From assembly GCA_034401795.1 (NCBI GenBank), contig CM067366.1:70176514-70240513 (forward strand): a stretch of DNA of 64,000 nucleotides, given 5' to 3'. The notes beneath the pieces were generated by a model. The model was not told the origin of the DNA. It searched no databases and worked only from the letters and a program-made list of their open reading frames with translations. Positions 46,684 to 60,400 of the stretch are shown here, one piece after another; position 1 is the first letter of the stretch; every line of letters begins with the position of its first letter. A program made the translations under genes and the position numbers. The stretch comes from Chaetoderma sp. LZ-2023a (taxonomy: Eukaryota; Mollusca; Caudofoveata; Chaetodermatida; Chaetodermatidae).

Positions 46684-46896
46684 TACTAACTTATAAGTCT
46701 GGACATAATGATATAATTAAACAGTCACAATTAATAACTATACAAACAATGCTACTCGTATGACAGTAATGAGCAGATAATACAGTGCATAGAGCTATCC
46801 TGTGTTCTTTCTACGTGGTCATGCAGAAGGTACCACACAGATCCGTAAATCTGAAGAGGTATACCCGCAAGGGAGCATCGCAACGAGGCACCTTGG

Positions 46897-46913
46897 TAGT
46901 TTAATATAAACTA
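46897..46913. promoter_or_regulatory. Dyad with covarying stem (copy 1)
   Basis: TAGTTTA-ATA-TAAACTA, a perfect 7-bp stem around 3 bases. In copy 2 the stem is TAACTTA/TAAGTTA: two pairs changed on both sides. It lies in the space between the two divergent ORFs. Confidence 0.55.
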
Positions 46914-46988
46914 ATTACACCCCTAACACACACAAAACACTGTTGTTGCGAGAGAAAAGTTCCTCGTGTGGGCTTCCATCACAGGAAA

Positions 46989-47190
46989 ATGCCTTCAACG
47001 CCGAAGCAGAGGAAAAAAGCCGGCAAAATGGGCCACTCTTTTGTTCAAACAAAAAGCTAAGTGCTGGTCAATCCTAGTGAAGCCATAATTAATGTGATGC
47101 AAACTGGTATACGTGAAAATGGGTCGAATGATTTCCGAAGAATTCACAGGTCCCCATCTTATGTAGGTCCAAAGATACTGCATTGGTAGT
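46989..47190 (+). pseudogene. Element U plus-strand ORF (copy 1), broken
   Basis: Starts MPSTPKQRKKAGKMGHSF, then a frameshift and stop. A further frame has GIRENGSNDFRRIHRSPSYV. Both blocks match copy 2. The N-terminus is Lys/Arg-rich and could bind nucleic acid or target the nucleus. Confidence 0.5.
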
Positions 47191-48239
47191 TGCCGCTTTA
47201 TTTATGCAGGCCTTCTGCTACATTCTAACCTACCATTTGGTTATTAGATACGATTCCAAGCTTTGGCTGCAAGTGGCAAGGATTCCTACCTATCTTTAGA
47301 CACATATATCTGACTGGCGAAGATTCCCAGCTTCCCGAAGGTCGCCCGGCATAGCATCTACCTCAGAAAGACAGCATGCGTACGTGTTATGGAGCAATAG
47401 CTCCTGAATCATAAAACGATCCAGTCACCCTTGTTCCGCAACCACATATAACATCACAAGGACAAGTTTACAGTTCACAAAAAGCAATTTAGAAAGCACA
47501 ATATCGTTTACGGTGGGGAGTAAGAGACATACAATTATCACTAGTGGCCTTCCCGTGAGGGCGTGGTGGGTTCTAATACCTCACCCGGACACTACAACGA
47601 GTTGGATGGAGATCTGCATCTCATCCGTCACCTGTGTGCTACGGAATTAACATATTACCTGTCATTAGCGTTAAGTTCCAGAATGCCCAGAGATGCACTG
47701 CAGGCCCGTGTCACATAATAAATAATATAATTTCTTTTCGCAGTGCTTCTTACATTGGCGGGGGTGGGGGTGGGGGGGAAATCTAAACTAACTGGTATCC
47801 AAAGATACAGGAGAAGGTGTGTGTAAATCGGCACTTTAGTTATCACCGCTCGGAAACCCCAATAGTTTCCCAGAGTCGGATCCTGCTAACGTGTCGATAG
47901 GAAGTCCAGACAATTAGTAAGCCATGAGGCTGAAGGAGCGTAGAAAGAGACAATAACTCGATATTAATAAGAGGCCCTAAGTTAATTGACCAATTTTACA
48001 CAACCTAGCCAGTGCGTGGTGTTACATATCCACTACAGCCGGAAAAGAAGCATACACAATATGTCTCTTACAGAGAGATTGTCCCTAACCAGTTTAAACC
48101 TATCCTATCGAGCTATAATAGCCAGGTTAGTCGGTAACATGTCAAGCTCAAGCAACTGGAGCATGCTCAGCGACCTCAGTGTAAAATTGATGCTGGGGGA
48201 ATATAGTGATATGGATATAATGTTGCTGTATTGTATTAC

Positions 48240-49689
48240 CTAGCGTACTGTGTCCTAGAGTTTTTTTTATATAGAAACAAAACATAATAACTAGGATGGC
48301 TACTTGCCATATACACAACTAACTAATACAGTGCTAACGATATACCACAGGTCTTAGGACCTAACGGTGCTGTTAGTTGAGAGCACACGGAAATAAAGAT
48401 AATATTTACAGTATGAAACAGAAAGTATAAAAACGCAGTCGGAAAGACCGGGTAGGTACCTATTAGTCATCAGCACTATTTGCGGAAATAATTAAATGCA
48501 CAATAGTAGAGTTACTTGACTACCTATTGGTTATCAGTACAGTAAGAGTTCATAAATCATGGAAATTGATATGCTACAGTTGAATAGCACGAGATGGCAC
48601 GATCTTGAATGCAGGGAAGATTTCTGCAGGCAGACTGTTGATGCGGCTCACTCTCATGACGGTGAAAAAGAACGGGTAATAAGTATGTCCATTAGATAGT
48701 CAGATTAACTGATACATAATTTAAACAGTTGTAAAGTTTCGCTCCTGCAACGGCAGTTTGAAAATTGCCCATTAACAGGGAGGGCTATAGTTAAGATTAA
48801 ATATGCCTGTACAATAACTGGGTACATGGTGCGGGATACATCGCGTAGCTGTTGCGGCGCACCAAGCAGAGTCCCACCAGACTGTGGTCTAAAAGTTAAT
48901 TAACACACGCGACACGCAGCGCGGAAGTTTGATACAACTTTTCAGCATGGTCGGAAGATCCAGTGAGTTATCTAGCAAGAATCACCATCAGTTCTACATC
49001 CTGTAGAATCACATCGGGCCCGCAAGGACCATCCGCAGGAAACTCTTCTGAGAACGTTCCAGAAAGGGAGTTCTTATATTAGTTTATTGCCCCCGGATGG
49101 CCATCCGGGAGCTTCCAAAATTGTTTTGCGGAAAAGTCTTAAGACTGCTCACTGGCGCAGAAAATCACAATTCCGAGAGGCACCGCTGTGGTGTTGGTAC
49201 ACAGTCGGTTAGCAGTTATCCACCAAGAGTCACCATCAGCTCTACATCCTGTAGAATCACATGGGGCCCACAAGGCCCATCCGCAGGAAACTCCTCTGAG
49301 AACGTTCTGGAAAGGGAGTTCTTATATTAGTTTATTGCCTCCGGAGAGCCGTTGGGGAGCTTCCAAAAGTGTTCTGCGGAAAAGTCTTAAGACTGCTCAC
49401 TGGCGCAGAAAATCACAATTCCGAGAGGCACCACCGAGGTGTTGGAACCACAGTCAGTTAGCAGTTATCCCGCGTCTTGCACTGCGCTGGTCCAGCAGTC
49501 TTCCTGATTGTGTCGACTTCCCGTCGATGATGCTCTCGATTTTTGTTTTCTTGTCCCTTTTATACTACTTGTAGCGTCAGAGGCAGATGCTCCCGCCAAT
49601 CAGAGGGCGAGCAGTAGCCAATCATCGTGCAGCTAGAAGTAGTGATGTGGCCATCACGTGAACAGCACCTTCCCCATTCAGTCAATGCA

Positions 49690-49690
<1 letters not shown>
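48240..49690. other. Non-coding stretch with a 246-bp tandem duplication
   Basis: A TATA-like AGTATAAAAACG lies near 48426. From about 48960 to 49460 two units of about 246 bp plus a partial third share TCTACATCCTGTAGAATCAC, CCGCAGGAAACTC, GGGAGTTCTTATATTAGTTT and AGTCTTAAGACTGCTCACTG. Each unit has a short palindrome CTACATCCTGTAG. No family recognised. Confidence 0.6.
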
Positions 49691-51070
<1,380 letters not shown>

Positions 51071-51822
51071 TTATGGTTCCCATTTCCGAACACCCATAAA
51101 CTGAACTTTTGCGGGAGGGTCTTCGTTACCCGCGATGTAACTTCTACATAATGTAGAGCAGCGATGTTTCTTGGTGGATGACTCGCCGGATCTGCCAACC
51201 ACGCCGAAAAGTGGACTTCAACCACCGCACTGCATGTCCATGTCGTGTGTATAACCTTTAACTTTTTTACCGCAGCAGAGTAGACTTTGCCTGGTGCGGC
51301 ACAAGAGCTGTGTGACGCACCCACACCGTATACCAATATGTACATGCATAAAAGTATTATATAGTAACCCATTCAATTAATGGGTTATTCCTAACATTAT
51401 TACACCGTCGCTGGACGGGAACTTTCTTCACCACTGTAGAATTGATTATATTTGTTATGATGACTATCTAATTGACATTACTTCACTGCTCTGTTTTACT
51501 ACCTAGAGCAACATGTGGAGCCCAGTCTGCATATCGCATATGGAATCTTCTCCGGCCTCAAGGAACGTGTCAACTCGCACAATAAATATGTTAGCGCCTC
51601 AATTTCAGTAACACATAATAGCCAGTTCCGTTAATGACTATTACATATTCAAATAACTATACCTATTCTGTTATATCGTCATAATTTATATCCGTAGAAG
51701 GTACTGGTGACTAATAGGTACCACACTGGTCTTAAGACCGCAATTTATGATTTCTGTATTAACTGTGTGTATTATCCTTGTAAAACATTACGGAATATGT
51801 TATTGTTGCATGCCATTGTATG

Positions 51823-52352
51823 ATGTATGTATGTATGTATGTATGTATGTATGTATGTATGTATGCATTTATATAGCGCCAATTCCAGAATTAACTGTCC
51901 AAAGGCGCTTTACAAAAGTTAAAGCTAATTTAAAATAGTGAAATATGCTTTTTGGAACAAATGGGTTTTTAGAAGAGTTTTGAAAGCCTCAACATTGTTG
52001 CTGTTTTGAATGTTGGATGGAAGGTCGTTCCAACGTTTTGGTCCAGCTATGGAGAAAGCACGCTCTCCAATGACAAGATTGGAATTGGGTACTACGCAGA
52101 ATAGCTGTTCACTCGATCTTAGTGCTCTCGGTGCTATTCGTCTAGTTATGAGTGATGATAAATGATAAATACGGTGGGGCTAAGTCATGTAGGCATTTGA
52201 ACACGAAAAGTGCGACCTTAAATTCGATTCGTTGTTCCACTGGCGGCCAGTGTAGCTCTTTGAGGACTGGTCGAATGTGTTCATGCACTTTTGTTCTGGT
52301 TATTAACCGGGCTGCCGTATTTTGTGCTCGTTGGAGACGTTGTAAGTGACAT
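51823..52352 (-). pseudogene. CR1/L2-type LINE, 3' end of pol and tail
   Basis: The minus strand reads HLQRLQRAQNTAARLIT, VFKCLHDLAPPYLS, PRALRSSEQLFC, GERAFSIAGPKRWNDLP and FKTLLKTHLF, then a stop at 51925. These are the C-terminal signatures of CR1/L2-type non-LTR elements. A 7-bp tandem duplication (TGATAAA twice, 52156-52169) shifts the frame after PPYLS. The 3' tail ends in a short repeat, (CATA)n, seen as (TATG)n at 51823-51865. It is 5'-truncated, as usual for LINE copies. Confidence 0.88.
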
Positions 52353-53498
52353 ATAGTTGATATACAAATTTCGATTATGTTATTAATTCCTACAGGACGC
52401 TACAATGTCCATATCCTGTCCATTGCCTATCGATGGATAAGCCTGTAGGATGCTAGAGTTAATAGGCACACGAGCTGTATGATCTCATTGCCAGCTGATG
52501 TTGTTCTATTCTCATGTGAGAATCTAGAATGCCTACGTCATCAACTAAGTCCCTTTGTCATGTCCGATTCCAGTGATTCTTATACCTCGATTATTTTCCA
52601 AACTATCGATCCAACCAACTGCTGAATATCATAAAAGTGTATGTCGACTGAACAGCAACAACTTTCTTCTAAACTATTTCCAGATACACATCAACTCAGA
52701 ACCTTGGGACTTATTCCAATCAATTCGACTATTTCAATTTTGACGATAAAACTTTATCCATCCATCCTGAGTGTCCTACATTCACACACCATCTATTTAG
52801 AAACTGAATGTCATCAGCACTAGCTGATGTCAACTAGCTGATGTAATAATAATAACTAAATATTGAAAGTATAGAGTCAACCGGTCCATTAGCTCACCTG
52901 GTATTTTCAAATCATAAATTTCTCGTAGGACTTACTCAAAGATATAAGACATCTAGCGGGGTCATGACTTCCCACAAGACAATCCCATATCTACACATGC
53001 CCATCAAACAAAGTTAGTTAACCGTCTCTTAAGGCCTTAAGAGAGTGTTTACTAAGTCGTTGTACAATATCAACAACAAAACCACACCATACCAGGGCTG
53101 TTAAGACCAAAATACAATCCTAAAAACAAAACAAGTAAAACATTTAATCAGTAATCCTACTGACCAACGATCCAGACAGTGAATCAAATTAAGTACATTC
53201 AATACGACAATGTCACTAAGCAATAAATTCAAATAAACATAAAAAAACAATAGAAAGTACTAACCAGTTAACCATATATCAATAGTTAAAACAAACAGTG
53301 AATGAAACAAACATTACGATACCAGTCAATACTAGTACACCAATAGTACTAAAATAGTACTATAATCAATGAACACAATACGTAAAAATAGATCACAAGT
53401 CCTCATATTCCATGGCAATACTGTTCACTTCCACGTCCACCCAGCCATCTGCCGTAGGGTCAATCTCAGTCCCGGAATCGGTGTTAGGCGACGACTCC
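52353..53498. other. No gene recognised
   Basis: AT-rich DNA after the LINE and before the env-like gene. A TTAGCTCACCTGG tip near 52890 resembles an R1 end. A 3' LTR for the Ty3 element would be expected around here, but I could not identify it. Confidence 0.4.
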
Positions 53499-53501
53499 CT
53501 G

Positions 53502-55415
53502 TTAGGAATCCATTAGATTTCGCAGCGCTGCAGGCAGCTGCGGCCGTCGGATCTGAGCGGACCTGGTTTTTGGAATCCCTGCCGCACGTGGCTTTCGTGT
53601 AAAGCACATCCACATGCGGTGCAGGATCCCACACTTATAAAAAATAAATAACACAACGAGAATTACGACAACAGAAGCCGTCGAATATGAAAACAGAGAC
53701 CGTACATTGATGCCATCGACCATCGCTGGGTCGACCTCTGATAGTGGTGCTAAGGGTACATATTTTGTTTTCCGTAAATGGTCCCACTTCTCGACCTTAA
53801 GATGATTCACAATTAAGGATTGGTTCAACATTCTGGCCACATCCAGTCTTGGAACATCTACCGCTAGAGTGATCCGACTATAAGACCTCCTGTAAGTCTG
53901 TATAGGTTCGAATCGCCAGCCCTTCCCACTATAATCACACTCGCTCGACAACAACGCATACAATCCATTAGATACATCACATCTGTCCGTCAATCGTCCT
54001 CCACAGTGTACCTCTATCTGTTTACCAAATGTTCCTTCCCACTATAATCACACTCGCTCGACAACAACGATTGCAATCCATTAGATACATCACATCTGTC
54101 CGTCAATCGTCCTCCACAGTGTACCTCTATCTGTTTACCAAATGTTTGCAACACAACTCCAATTTCTTTATGGGCAAATAATTTGCTAGAAGTTTCATTA
54201 GCCTCTGACAGCTTGACCGTACATGAACTGTCAGTCGCATTAGTTAACAAACTAACTATACACGGTACGTGGGTCTTGTCAACCCTTAACTGTCCGTGGC
54301 ACATGCACGGTCCAACGCCTCGACATTCAGACGGGGTAAAATACCAACCAGTCTTTGTGTCTAATCCAATGCTAGCTCGGGTAACAATAATTTGCATATA
54401 ATATCCTATTGTAGCCAAAGGTTCGGGCCATGAATGCAATCCGTATTCGATATAATTACCACCATCAATTAATGGCAATGTCGCAATATAGTGCAACTGG
54501 GAATCGTCATTCCATAATGGAGACACAATAACGTTCCGGTAGTACCACTGGTAGGGACGAATCAACCGGTTTCCTACACTGACTTGTTTAGCAACCTCCG
54601 CTAAATCAGATGGACTGAAAAGTTCTTCCGTTAATCTCCCCAATTCCAGAGAAGCTGTCTGTCTGAAATCATGCGGCTAGCTTTTGGTAACTATATACCA
54701 CGTTTTCAGCTGAATCAACAATGTGACCCAGACGCACCAGAGCATACAGATCTGCTTGGTGTGAAGCGTGTATTCTAAATAGTTTACTCACATTTTTGGT
54801 CAAATCGACCAAACTGTCCGTAATCTCATTAATTCGGTTTACATTAATATTAATTCCCTCGAAAGCATGTTTCACATGGGATGCTAAATCATTAGAGAAA
54901 TGTACCAAGCGGTTCATATACTTCATAGCGGTTTTAACAATGTTCTTGATGGTTTCAATGTCACTCGATGTTGCTGTCCCAAACAAGGATGAAGCTATAT
55001 CACCTACAAAGTTAAACAGTCTACGCTTTTGTCGACCATTGACACGACTTAGCATTGTTTGTTGCGTCCTAATGGCAATCTTTTTGATAGTATTTATATG
55101 ATGTTGTAGTCCGAAAATGTTGTTGCCACTTAACGAAGTCTTTTGACCAATGTCAGCAACAAGCACTCGAAAGCTTGATAATCGTTCCATAAATCTATCG
55201 GGTAAATACGGGTGGTCAATGGACACTACTACCGTCCATTCAGTTCGTATTACAGAAATCTCCTGGTGGTTTGTTATCATTACTCCATTTTGTAATTTGT
55301 GAATACTGGAATCTTTACACAGTCCGTACACTAAACTGACTACTGCTAATGTTACGCAAAATTGTAGTGTGTACATGATTCGCTTAGACAATTGCGAGGT
55401 TACTAGTATCAGCAA
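53502..55415 (-). pseudogene. Env-like gene, broken in three frames
   Basis: The first part (54669-55415) has a hydrophobic signal-like start (QFCVTLAVVSLVYGL), a furin-like RQKRR, then LFNFVGDIASSLFGT, a fusion-segment pattern known from errantivirus Env and baculovirus F proteins. The second part (54014-54643) is Cys-rich (CRGVGPCMCH). The third (53502-53993) has a transmembrane helix VVVILVVLFIFY and a basic tail. A frameshift lies near 54650, and a 113-bp tandem duplication (53921-54033 and 54034-54146) breaks the frame again. Not functional as it stands. Confidence 0.85.
53921..54146. repeat. 113-bp tandem duplication in the env-like gene
   Basis: Two nearly identical 113-bp units, each starting CCTTCCCACTATAATCACAC and ending TTTACCAAATGTT. 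113 is not divisible by three. Confidence 0.9.
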
Positions 55416-55432
55416 TTAAGCAGAGACTAAAA

Positions 55433-55969
55433 CTATCTCATGCTACGCTGCCTTATAATGGCTTCGATACGACTGATAAAGTCATCGTATACAGTTCGGC
55501 CAAATGCACCAATCCTAACACGCTTGCTGTCTGAGCTGAACTCAGGAGCATGACTGCGCTTACGCAGATTGTAGGGGTGCGATGGAAGTGTTTCCATTGG
55601 CTCGATGGCAGGCTCGGGTGCATCCTCTGAGGTGTCCATCATTACAGAACAAGGAGTCTCTGATGTATCCATCAGTGACTCATACTTTGGATCATTACTC
55701 GTACCAGGTCTATCTACCTCCATGTCGACCACCTTACCCACCTTACGCACCTTTGGCTCCCACGTAGAAGCTGGTCGCTTTCTACGAGCTACTTTGCAAG
55801 GTGTTGAATCAGAGTCGGGTACCGGCAAAGGTACAGACTCGGGTAATGGTACAATTCTTGGATGATGGCTGGCTTTCGTACCTTTTGCAGGGTTACGAAT
55901 AGGGCGTGGTCTTACTTTGTCCCAGCACATCTCTGAGTCGCCTACACGTAACTTGGATATGTTAAGCAC
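55433..55969 (-). pseudogene. Ty3 pol C-terminal tail
   Basis: Begins VLNISKLRVGDSEM in line with the integrase after a frameshift. A Pro/Ser-rich and acidic stretch follows, then PYNLRKRSHAPEF. No chromodomain recognised. Confidence 0.65.
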
Positions 55970-56900
55970 GCGTACCTTCCCAGACCTTTGATGGCATGCA
56001 GCAAAGCATTATTGAGACATGTTAGTCTCTCGCCAAGATCATGCAAAGCATCGAGTGGAATAGCAAACGGAAGTCTTGCACGTCGACCATACGTCAGATA
56101 GAATGGCGTATATCCCGTCGTGGAGTGACGAGTGCTGCGGTACGCTGTTAAAGCTGCGCCAAACTCATCCTCCCATGCACGAGATTCGTTGTTCACACCT
56201 TTCTGGATCAGTTCCCTAAGAGTGCGATTGAACCTCTCGGTACGTCCGCTAGTGTGTGGATGATACGGACTTGATCGTCTATGATCAATACCATGTTCGT
56301 GGAATCGCTGCTCCAAACAATTTGAACATAATTCTTTACCCTGATCTGTAATCAGAATCTCAGGGACACCATGACGAGCGACATACTCATTGAAGAATTT
56401 ATCCTCAACATTCTGCGATGTCTTAGCTGCAATCAGATATGCCTCTGCCCATGCAGAACAGTGATCGATTACTGTCATAATGTAATTGTTACCTTTGCTC
56501 GACTCTAAAAGTGGACAAATCAAATCCATACCAATTAACTGACTTGGATAACTGGCCATTGGCATCTCACTATACTTAGGTCGAGTAGTGACAGGTCGGT
56601 TGACCTGGCACATCATACACGTTTCAAGCATACGTACCACATCCTTTCTCAAAGATGTCCAGACAAAAGAATCTCTTACCATACCGATGGTATTCTTCAG
56701 ACCTTGGTGACCAGCTCGTTCATGAGCTTTCCGGAGCACTTTCTCACGGAACAGTGTAGGTAGTAAGATCCTGGGGTACTCAGCATCCAACGCTGAAGGT
56801 GGAATTAAAGAATACAATATGCCATTATTTACCATGTACTCCTCCGGTGTATTCTTAAATATCTCTGGTTATTCCTTGGTTTGTTCGGCACATAATTCCT
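55942..56900 (-). pseudogene. Ty3 integrase
   Basis: HHCC-type N-terminus with HERAGHQG and CMMCQ. The DDE core has GMDLICPLL (first Asp), ILITDQGKELCS (second Asp) and RTERFNRTLRELIQKG (Glu). A stop lies just upstream (about 56873) in the linker. The frame is lost after LHAIKGLG, continuing in 55433-55969. Confidence 0.93.
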
Positions 56901-56911
56901 CGTACGGTACA

Positions 56912-57667
56912 TCATATACCAACTAAAGGAACATGAGGTAAGGCACCTTCGTCTACCTCAGGTATAACGTAATCGCCAGTGTCCAACGTGGTGACCTCTA
57001 CCGGACGATGTAACCTGGACAACATTTCCGCTCGAATATTCTTCGAGCCTTGGATGTATTCTATCTTACATCCATACTCTGCAATCAGTACTGCCCAGCG
57101 CTGCACTTTCGTGTTCTTAACTTCTCCCACAAACAAGCTCTTTAGGGGTTTGTGGTCAGTATACACGGTAAACTGCGCACCAAATAGGTAAGGCCTAAGC
57201 TTCTTTAATGCATAGATCACAGCGTAAGCTTCCTTTTCTATTACGGGCCAATTCAACTGACTGTCTTTAAGAGTAGAGCTAACATACTGTATGACACGCT
57301 CTATACCCTTATCATCAACCTGCACTAGTATCGCACCTATTGCATAACTAGACACATCGGTATACAACTTATACGGGGCATTCAAATTTGGATATGCGAG
57401 TACAGTCTCACTACACAGCAAGTTCTTCAATTTCTCAAACGCTTGCTATTCGTGCTTACCCCATTCAAATCTCTTATACTTCTTAGTTAATTCTATCAGA
57501 GGTTTGGCAATTTCGGCATAGCCTCTTACACAAGATCGGTAGTAACCTGTAGCTCCGAGAAAACTACGCACTTCACCCACATCTCGGGGTGGTGACATTT
57601 CTCGTATGACTTTGACCTTTTGACTCTGTGGAGCTACACCTTGCACAGAAATGTGGTACCCTAACAA
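56912..57667 (-). pseudogene. Ty3 RT thumb and RNase H
   Basis: 57446-57667 has LGYHISVQGVAPQ and VRSFLGATGYYRSCV. A TAG follows. The same frame continues with LYTDVSSYAIGAILVQ, WPVIEKEAYAVIYAL, YTDHKPLKSLF and NIRAEMLSRL, the RNase H domain. The catalytic Asp of DVSS and TDHK are kept. Confidence 0.92.
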
Positions 57668-59108
57668 GTCAACAGACTTACTGGCAAAGCCACATTTCTT
57701 TTCTTCAATTGTAAATTATATTCCTGAATCTTGCGCATGACCAGGCGCAAATGATGTGCGTGTTCCGCCAGATTTCGTGAATATATGACTATATCATCGA
57801 CGAAAACATGCACATATTTTCCTACATAATCTCGGAAAATGTCATTCATTGCCCTCTGAAATACGGCACCTGAGTTGCAAAAACCAAAAGGCATCCGAAT
57901 CCATCCAAAAAGACCTTCACTGCAAACGAACGCTGTTTTCTCGATGTCTTGGCTGGCCATTGGTATCTGCCAATAGCCGGACTTCAAGTCCATCGTAGTA
58001 AATATCGTTGCGCCTCTCATGGAATCAAATATATCGGATATGTTTGGTAACGGATAACTATCCTTATGGCACACAGAATTTAATTTTCTATAGTCCATGC
58101 AAAATCTGGTGTCACCGTCCTTTTTCGGTACCAGAGTTATGGGTGACGCCCATGGTGATGACGATGGTCTTATGACGCCCACAGCTAGCATTTCTTTAAC
58201 TTGGTTCTTGACCAAATATTGCTTAGCCAATGGTAAACGGTAGGCCTTCTGTCTCATAGGAGGACAATCTCCTGTCGGAACAGTACATTTCACCTTGGGT
58301 ACACGTCCTAACGTAGTTGGATGAGCCATATCGAAATTATTGGCAAAGTCGCTCAGTACTTTGTCAATAACTGCATATCCGGTCGTTTCTTTGCAACTAG
58401 CATACACATAGTCATTTTGACTTCTATACAGAATTCTAAATGGGTATACTTGACCAAACCATACTACTTCTTTGGTCTTGTAGTCAATCTTTGCATTTCC
58501 CATATACAAAGCATCTGCACCGATTAAACATTCATACCTCATGCTTCCCACAATCATACTTGGAATAGGCCGGGCGTTCTTGAATTTAATTTGGGTCTCC
58601 CCCAAAACATTTATCGGTGAACCATTAACGGCTAACAAAGTTTTAGCCCTTTTCAATGGACGAGCATTCAAGATGCACTTCCATATATCTTTCCTGACAA
58701 GGGAAGTACTTGCACCAGTATCAATTAAAGCATCAACGTACTCACTCCTGTCCATTCGACTGCTTGTTTCCATTTCGAGCCGGATAAGGAACCGTTCAGT
58801 CGTCACTGGTTCCCTCCGAACTCATTTAACGGGCTTCGTCGTCCACTCACGGCTTCGGCGTATGATCGTCGCCGACCTTCACCAGACAAGGCTCCTCCGT
58901 AACCATATGAATAACGGCCATACTCGTCGGTGTTTAAATCCGTCAACACGAATCCATCACGGTCCTCGTACTCTCGGCCACAGTTCAATTGATTGGAAAA
59001 ATCACGGCGCATATTCCTGGAGTATGCACGTGCCGTGGTTTCATGTCCCGAATACGAATTACACTCACCAAAATTAGAATTGTTATCGACTTGGTCAACT
59101 TGCATCAA
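57661..59108 (-). pseudogene. Ty3 gag-pol link, protease and reverse transcriptase
   Basis: 58803-59108 is a linker in the gag frame. It meets the pol frame at 58806. The protease motif ALIDTGASTSLVRKD is at about 58720. The RT has LVPKKDGDTRFCMDYRKLN, TTMDLKSGYWQIPMAS, RMPFGFCNSGAVFQRAM and the active site FVDDIVIYS (about 57790). The frame breaks after QLKK near 57690, where the RT thumb goes on in another frame. Confidence 0.92.
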
Positions 59109-59150
59109 TGACTCCTCTCAGTCCGGCTGACCCGCACGTTTCATTGCCCG

Positions 59151-59726
59151 TCACTGTGGTGGTGTCTGTTGGTTCATGGGACAGTCATTCTGGTAATGAC
59201 CAGTCCTATTACAACGAAAACATGTTACCAGACGCCTCTGTGGAGAAGGTGTTGTTGATGCCATAACACAATCCTGTGCAAAATGTCCCACTTTTCCACA
59301 GTTAAAGCACTTCATCGGCGGTTGCTGTGGTCTCTGCATACGTGATGTACGAGACGCTGCTCATGCAGGCTGCACCGCTTGTGGGCAATCACGTTTGTAG
59401 TGACCCGTTCGGCCACAGTTGAAACAGGTAACCTCCCATTTCTTAGGGACCACTCTTGGTGTTGTCTTCGCCTTCTGCCGCTGTCGCAGTTTAGGTGGTG
59501 TTCGTCGCGATGAGGGTCGAACTGCGGGTTCATTCTGCAAACTCTCTCTCACACTACACAGCTTCTCAATCAATCGGGTTTGCTGGGAAATCTGTCGTTT
59601 CATGCTGCTAATCACTTCCCAAATCCCTTTTCCCTCTTCTTGGTCAATTAAATCGACCTCCATTTCCTGCTCGCGACGAGGTGAGATGTTCATAGCTTGG
59701 GGAAAGGTCATTACACCCCTCCTCAT
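59151..59726 (-). pseudogene. Ty3 nucleocapsid, three zinc knuckles
   Basis: CFNCGRTGHYKRDC, CFNCGKVGHFAQDC and CFRCNRTGHYQNDC, each CX2CX4HX4C, in one frame. An in-frame TGA separates the first from the other two. Confidence 0.9.
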
Positions 59727-60396
59727 CCTCCGTCATCTCCATTGCTGCCGTCAGAGTCTTGATTTTCTTCATCACTATCCTTCGGCCCATACCCTGATCT
59801 TTTAGGTCATGGATATAGGATTCTAATATTACCTGTTGGCTGTCTGGGTTCTGAGTTGTATAGGCCCGAGTGGATAGTTCTTTATACCTCCGGTTGAAAG
59901 ATATAATTGTTTCATTTCTGCACTGTCTTACAGCCTCGAGGTCGTATTTCACATGCTCGGTCTCATTTGCGGAGACAAAATTTAGTGTGATAAATGCTCT
60001 GAGTTCTTCGAACGTAACCTCATTACGTACCTTCCCAAGTACGTACTCATCGACAGCCTTAGACAACTGTCCATGCACTGCTCTCGTTATTATGTAGACG
60101 GGCGTGCCATCCAGGTTACCCTCGGTCGCCTCCCATACCCTCCTAGTCTCGTCTAGGAATTGCCGCACTTCCTCAGGTAGAAGCCCATCGCACGGCTTAA
60201 GTCTCTGGGTGAGTTCCCTCACCTCCTGACGGTACACCCGATTCTGCTCCAGTTGGTCATCTTCTCGTGTAATGGTGTGGGCCATAGAAGTGCCCAAAGT
60301 CTGCATGAGCTCATGACTGGTCGGAAGTGGAGCTTCCCGTCTTGGTTGCGCTGGTGCAGGCAGAGTAGGGTCGACATCGCGGTGATGAGATGCCAT
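59644..60396 (-). pseudogene. Ty3 gag, capsid part
   Basis: About 250 codons from MASHHRDVDPTLPAP. It contains FEELRAFITLNFVSANETEH and SFNRRYKELSTRAYT, the retrotransposon gag capsid pattern. It runs out of frame near 59700, where the zinc-knuckle frame takes over. Confidence 0.8.
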
Positions 60397-60400
60397 TTTG

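Larger units (their letters stand above)
46450..48125. repeat. Element U copy 1 (unclassified, with two divergent ORFs)
   Basis: Matches 62250-64000 in the same order over about 1.7 kb. Shared parts are the minus ORF (46420-46683), GGTACCACACAGATCCGTAA and AGAGGTATACCCGCAAGGGA (about 46829-46875), a dyad at 46897-46913, the plus ORF from 46989, CTTCCCGTGAGGGCGTGG (about 47549), a hairpin GGAAACCCCAATAGTTTCC (about 47853) and AAACCTATCCTATCGAGCT (about 48096). No RT, integrase or transposase signature is visible. Confidence 0.75.
53499..60400 (-). mobile_element. Ty3/gypsy-type retroelement with env-like gene, defective
   Basis: Minus-strand order gag, zinc knuckles, protease, RT, RNase H, integrase, env: the Metaviridae layout with a third gene. 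Frames are broken in several places (gag joint, after RT, one TAG at 57443-57445, a stop near 56873, before the pol tail, and within env). I found no LTR pair or primer-binding site by eye, so LTRs may be diverged, short, or lost. Confidence 0.92.
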
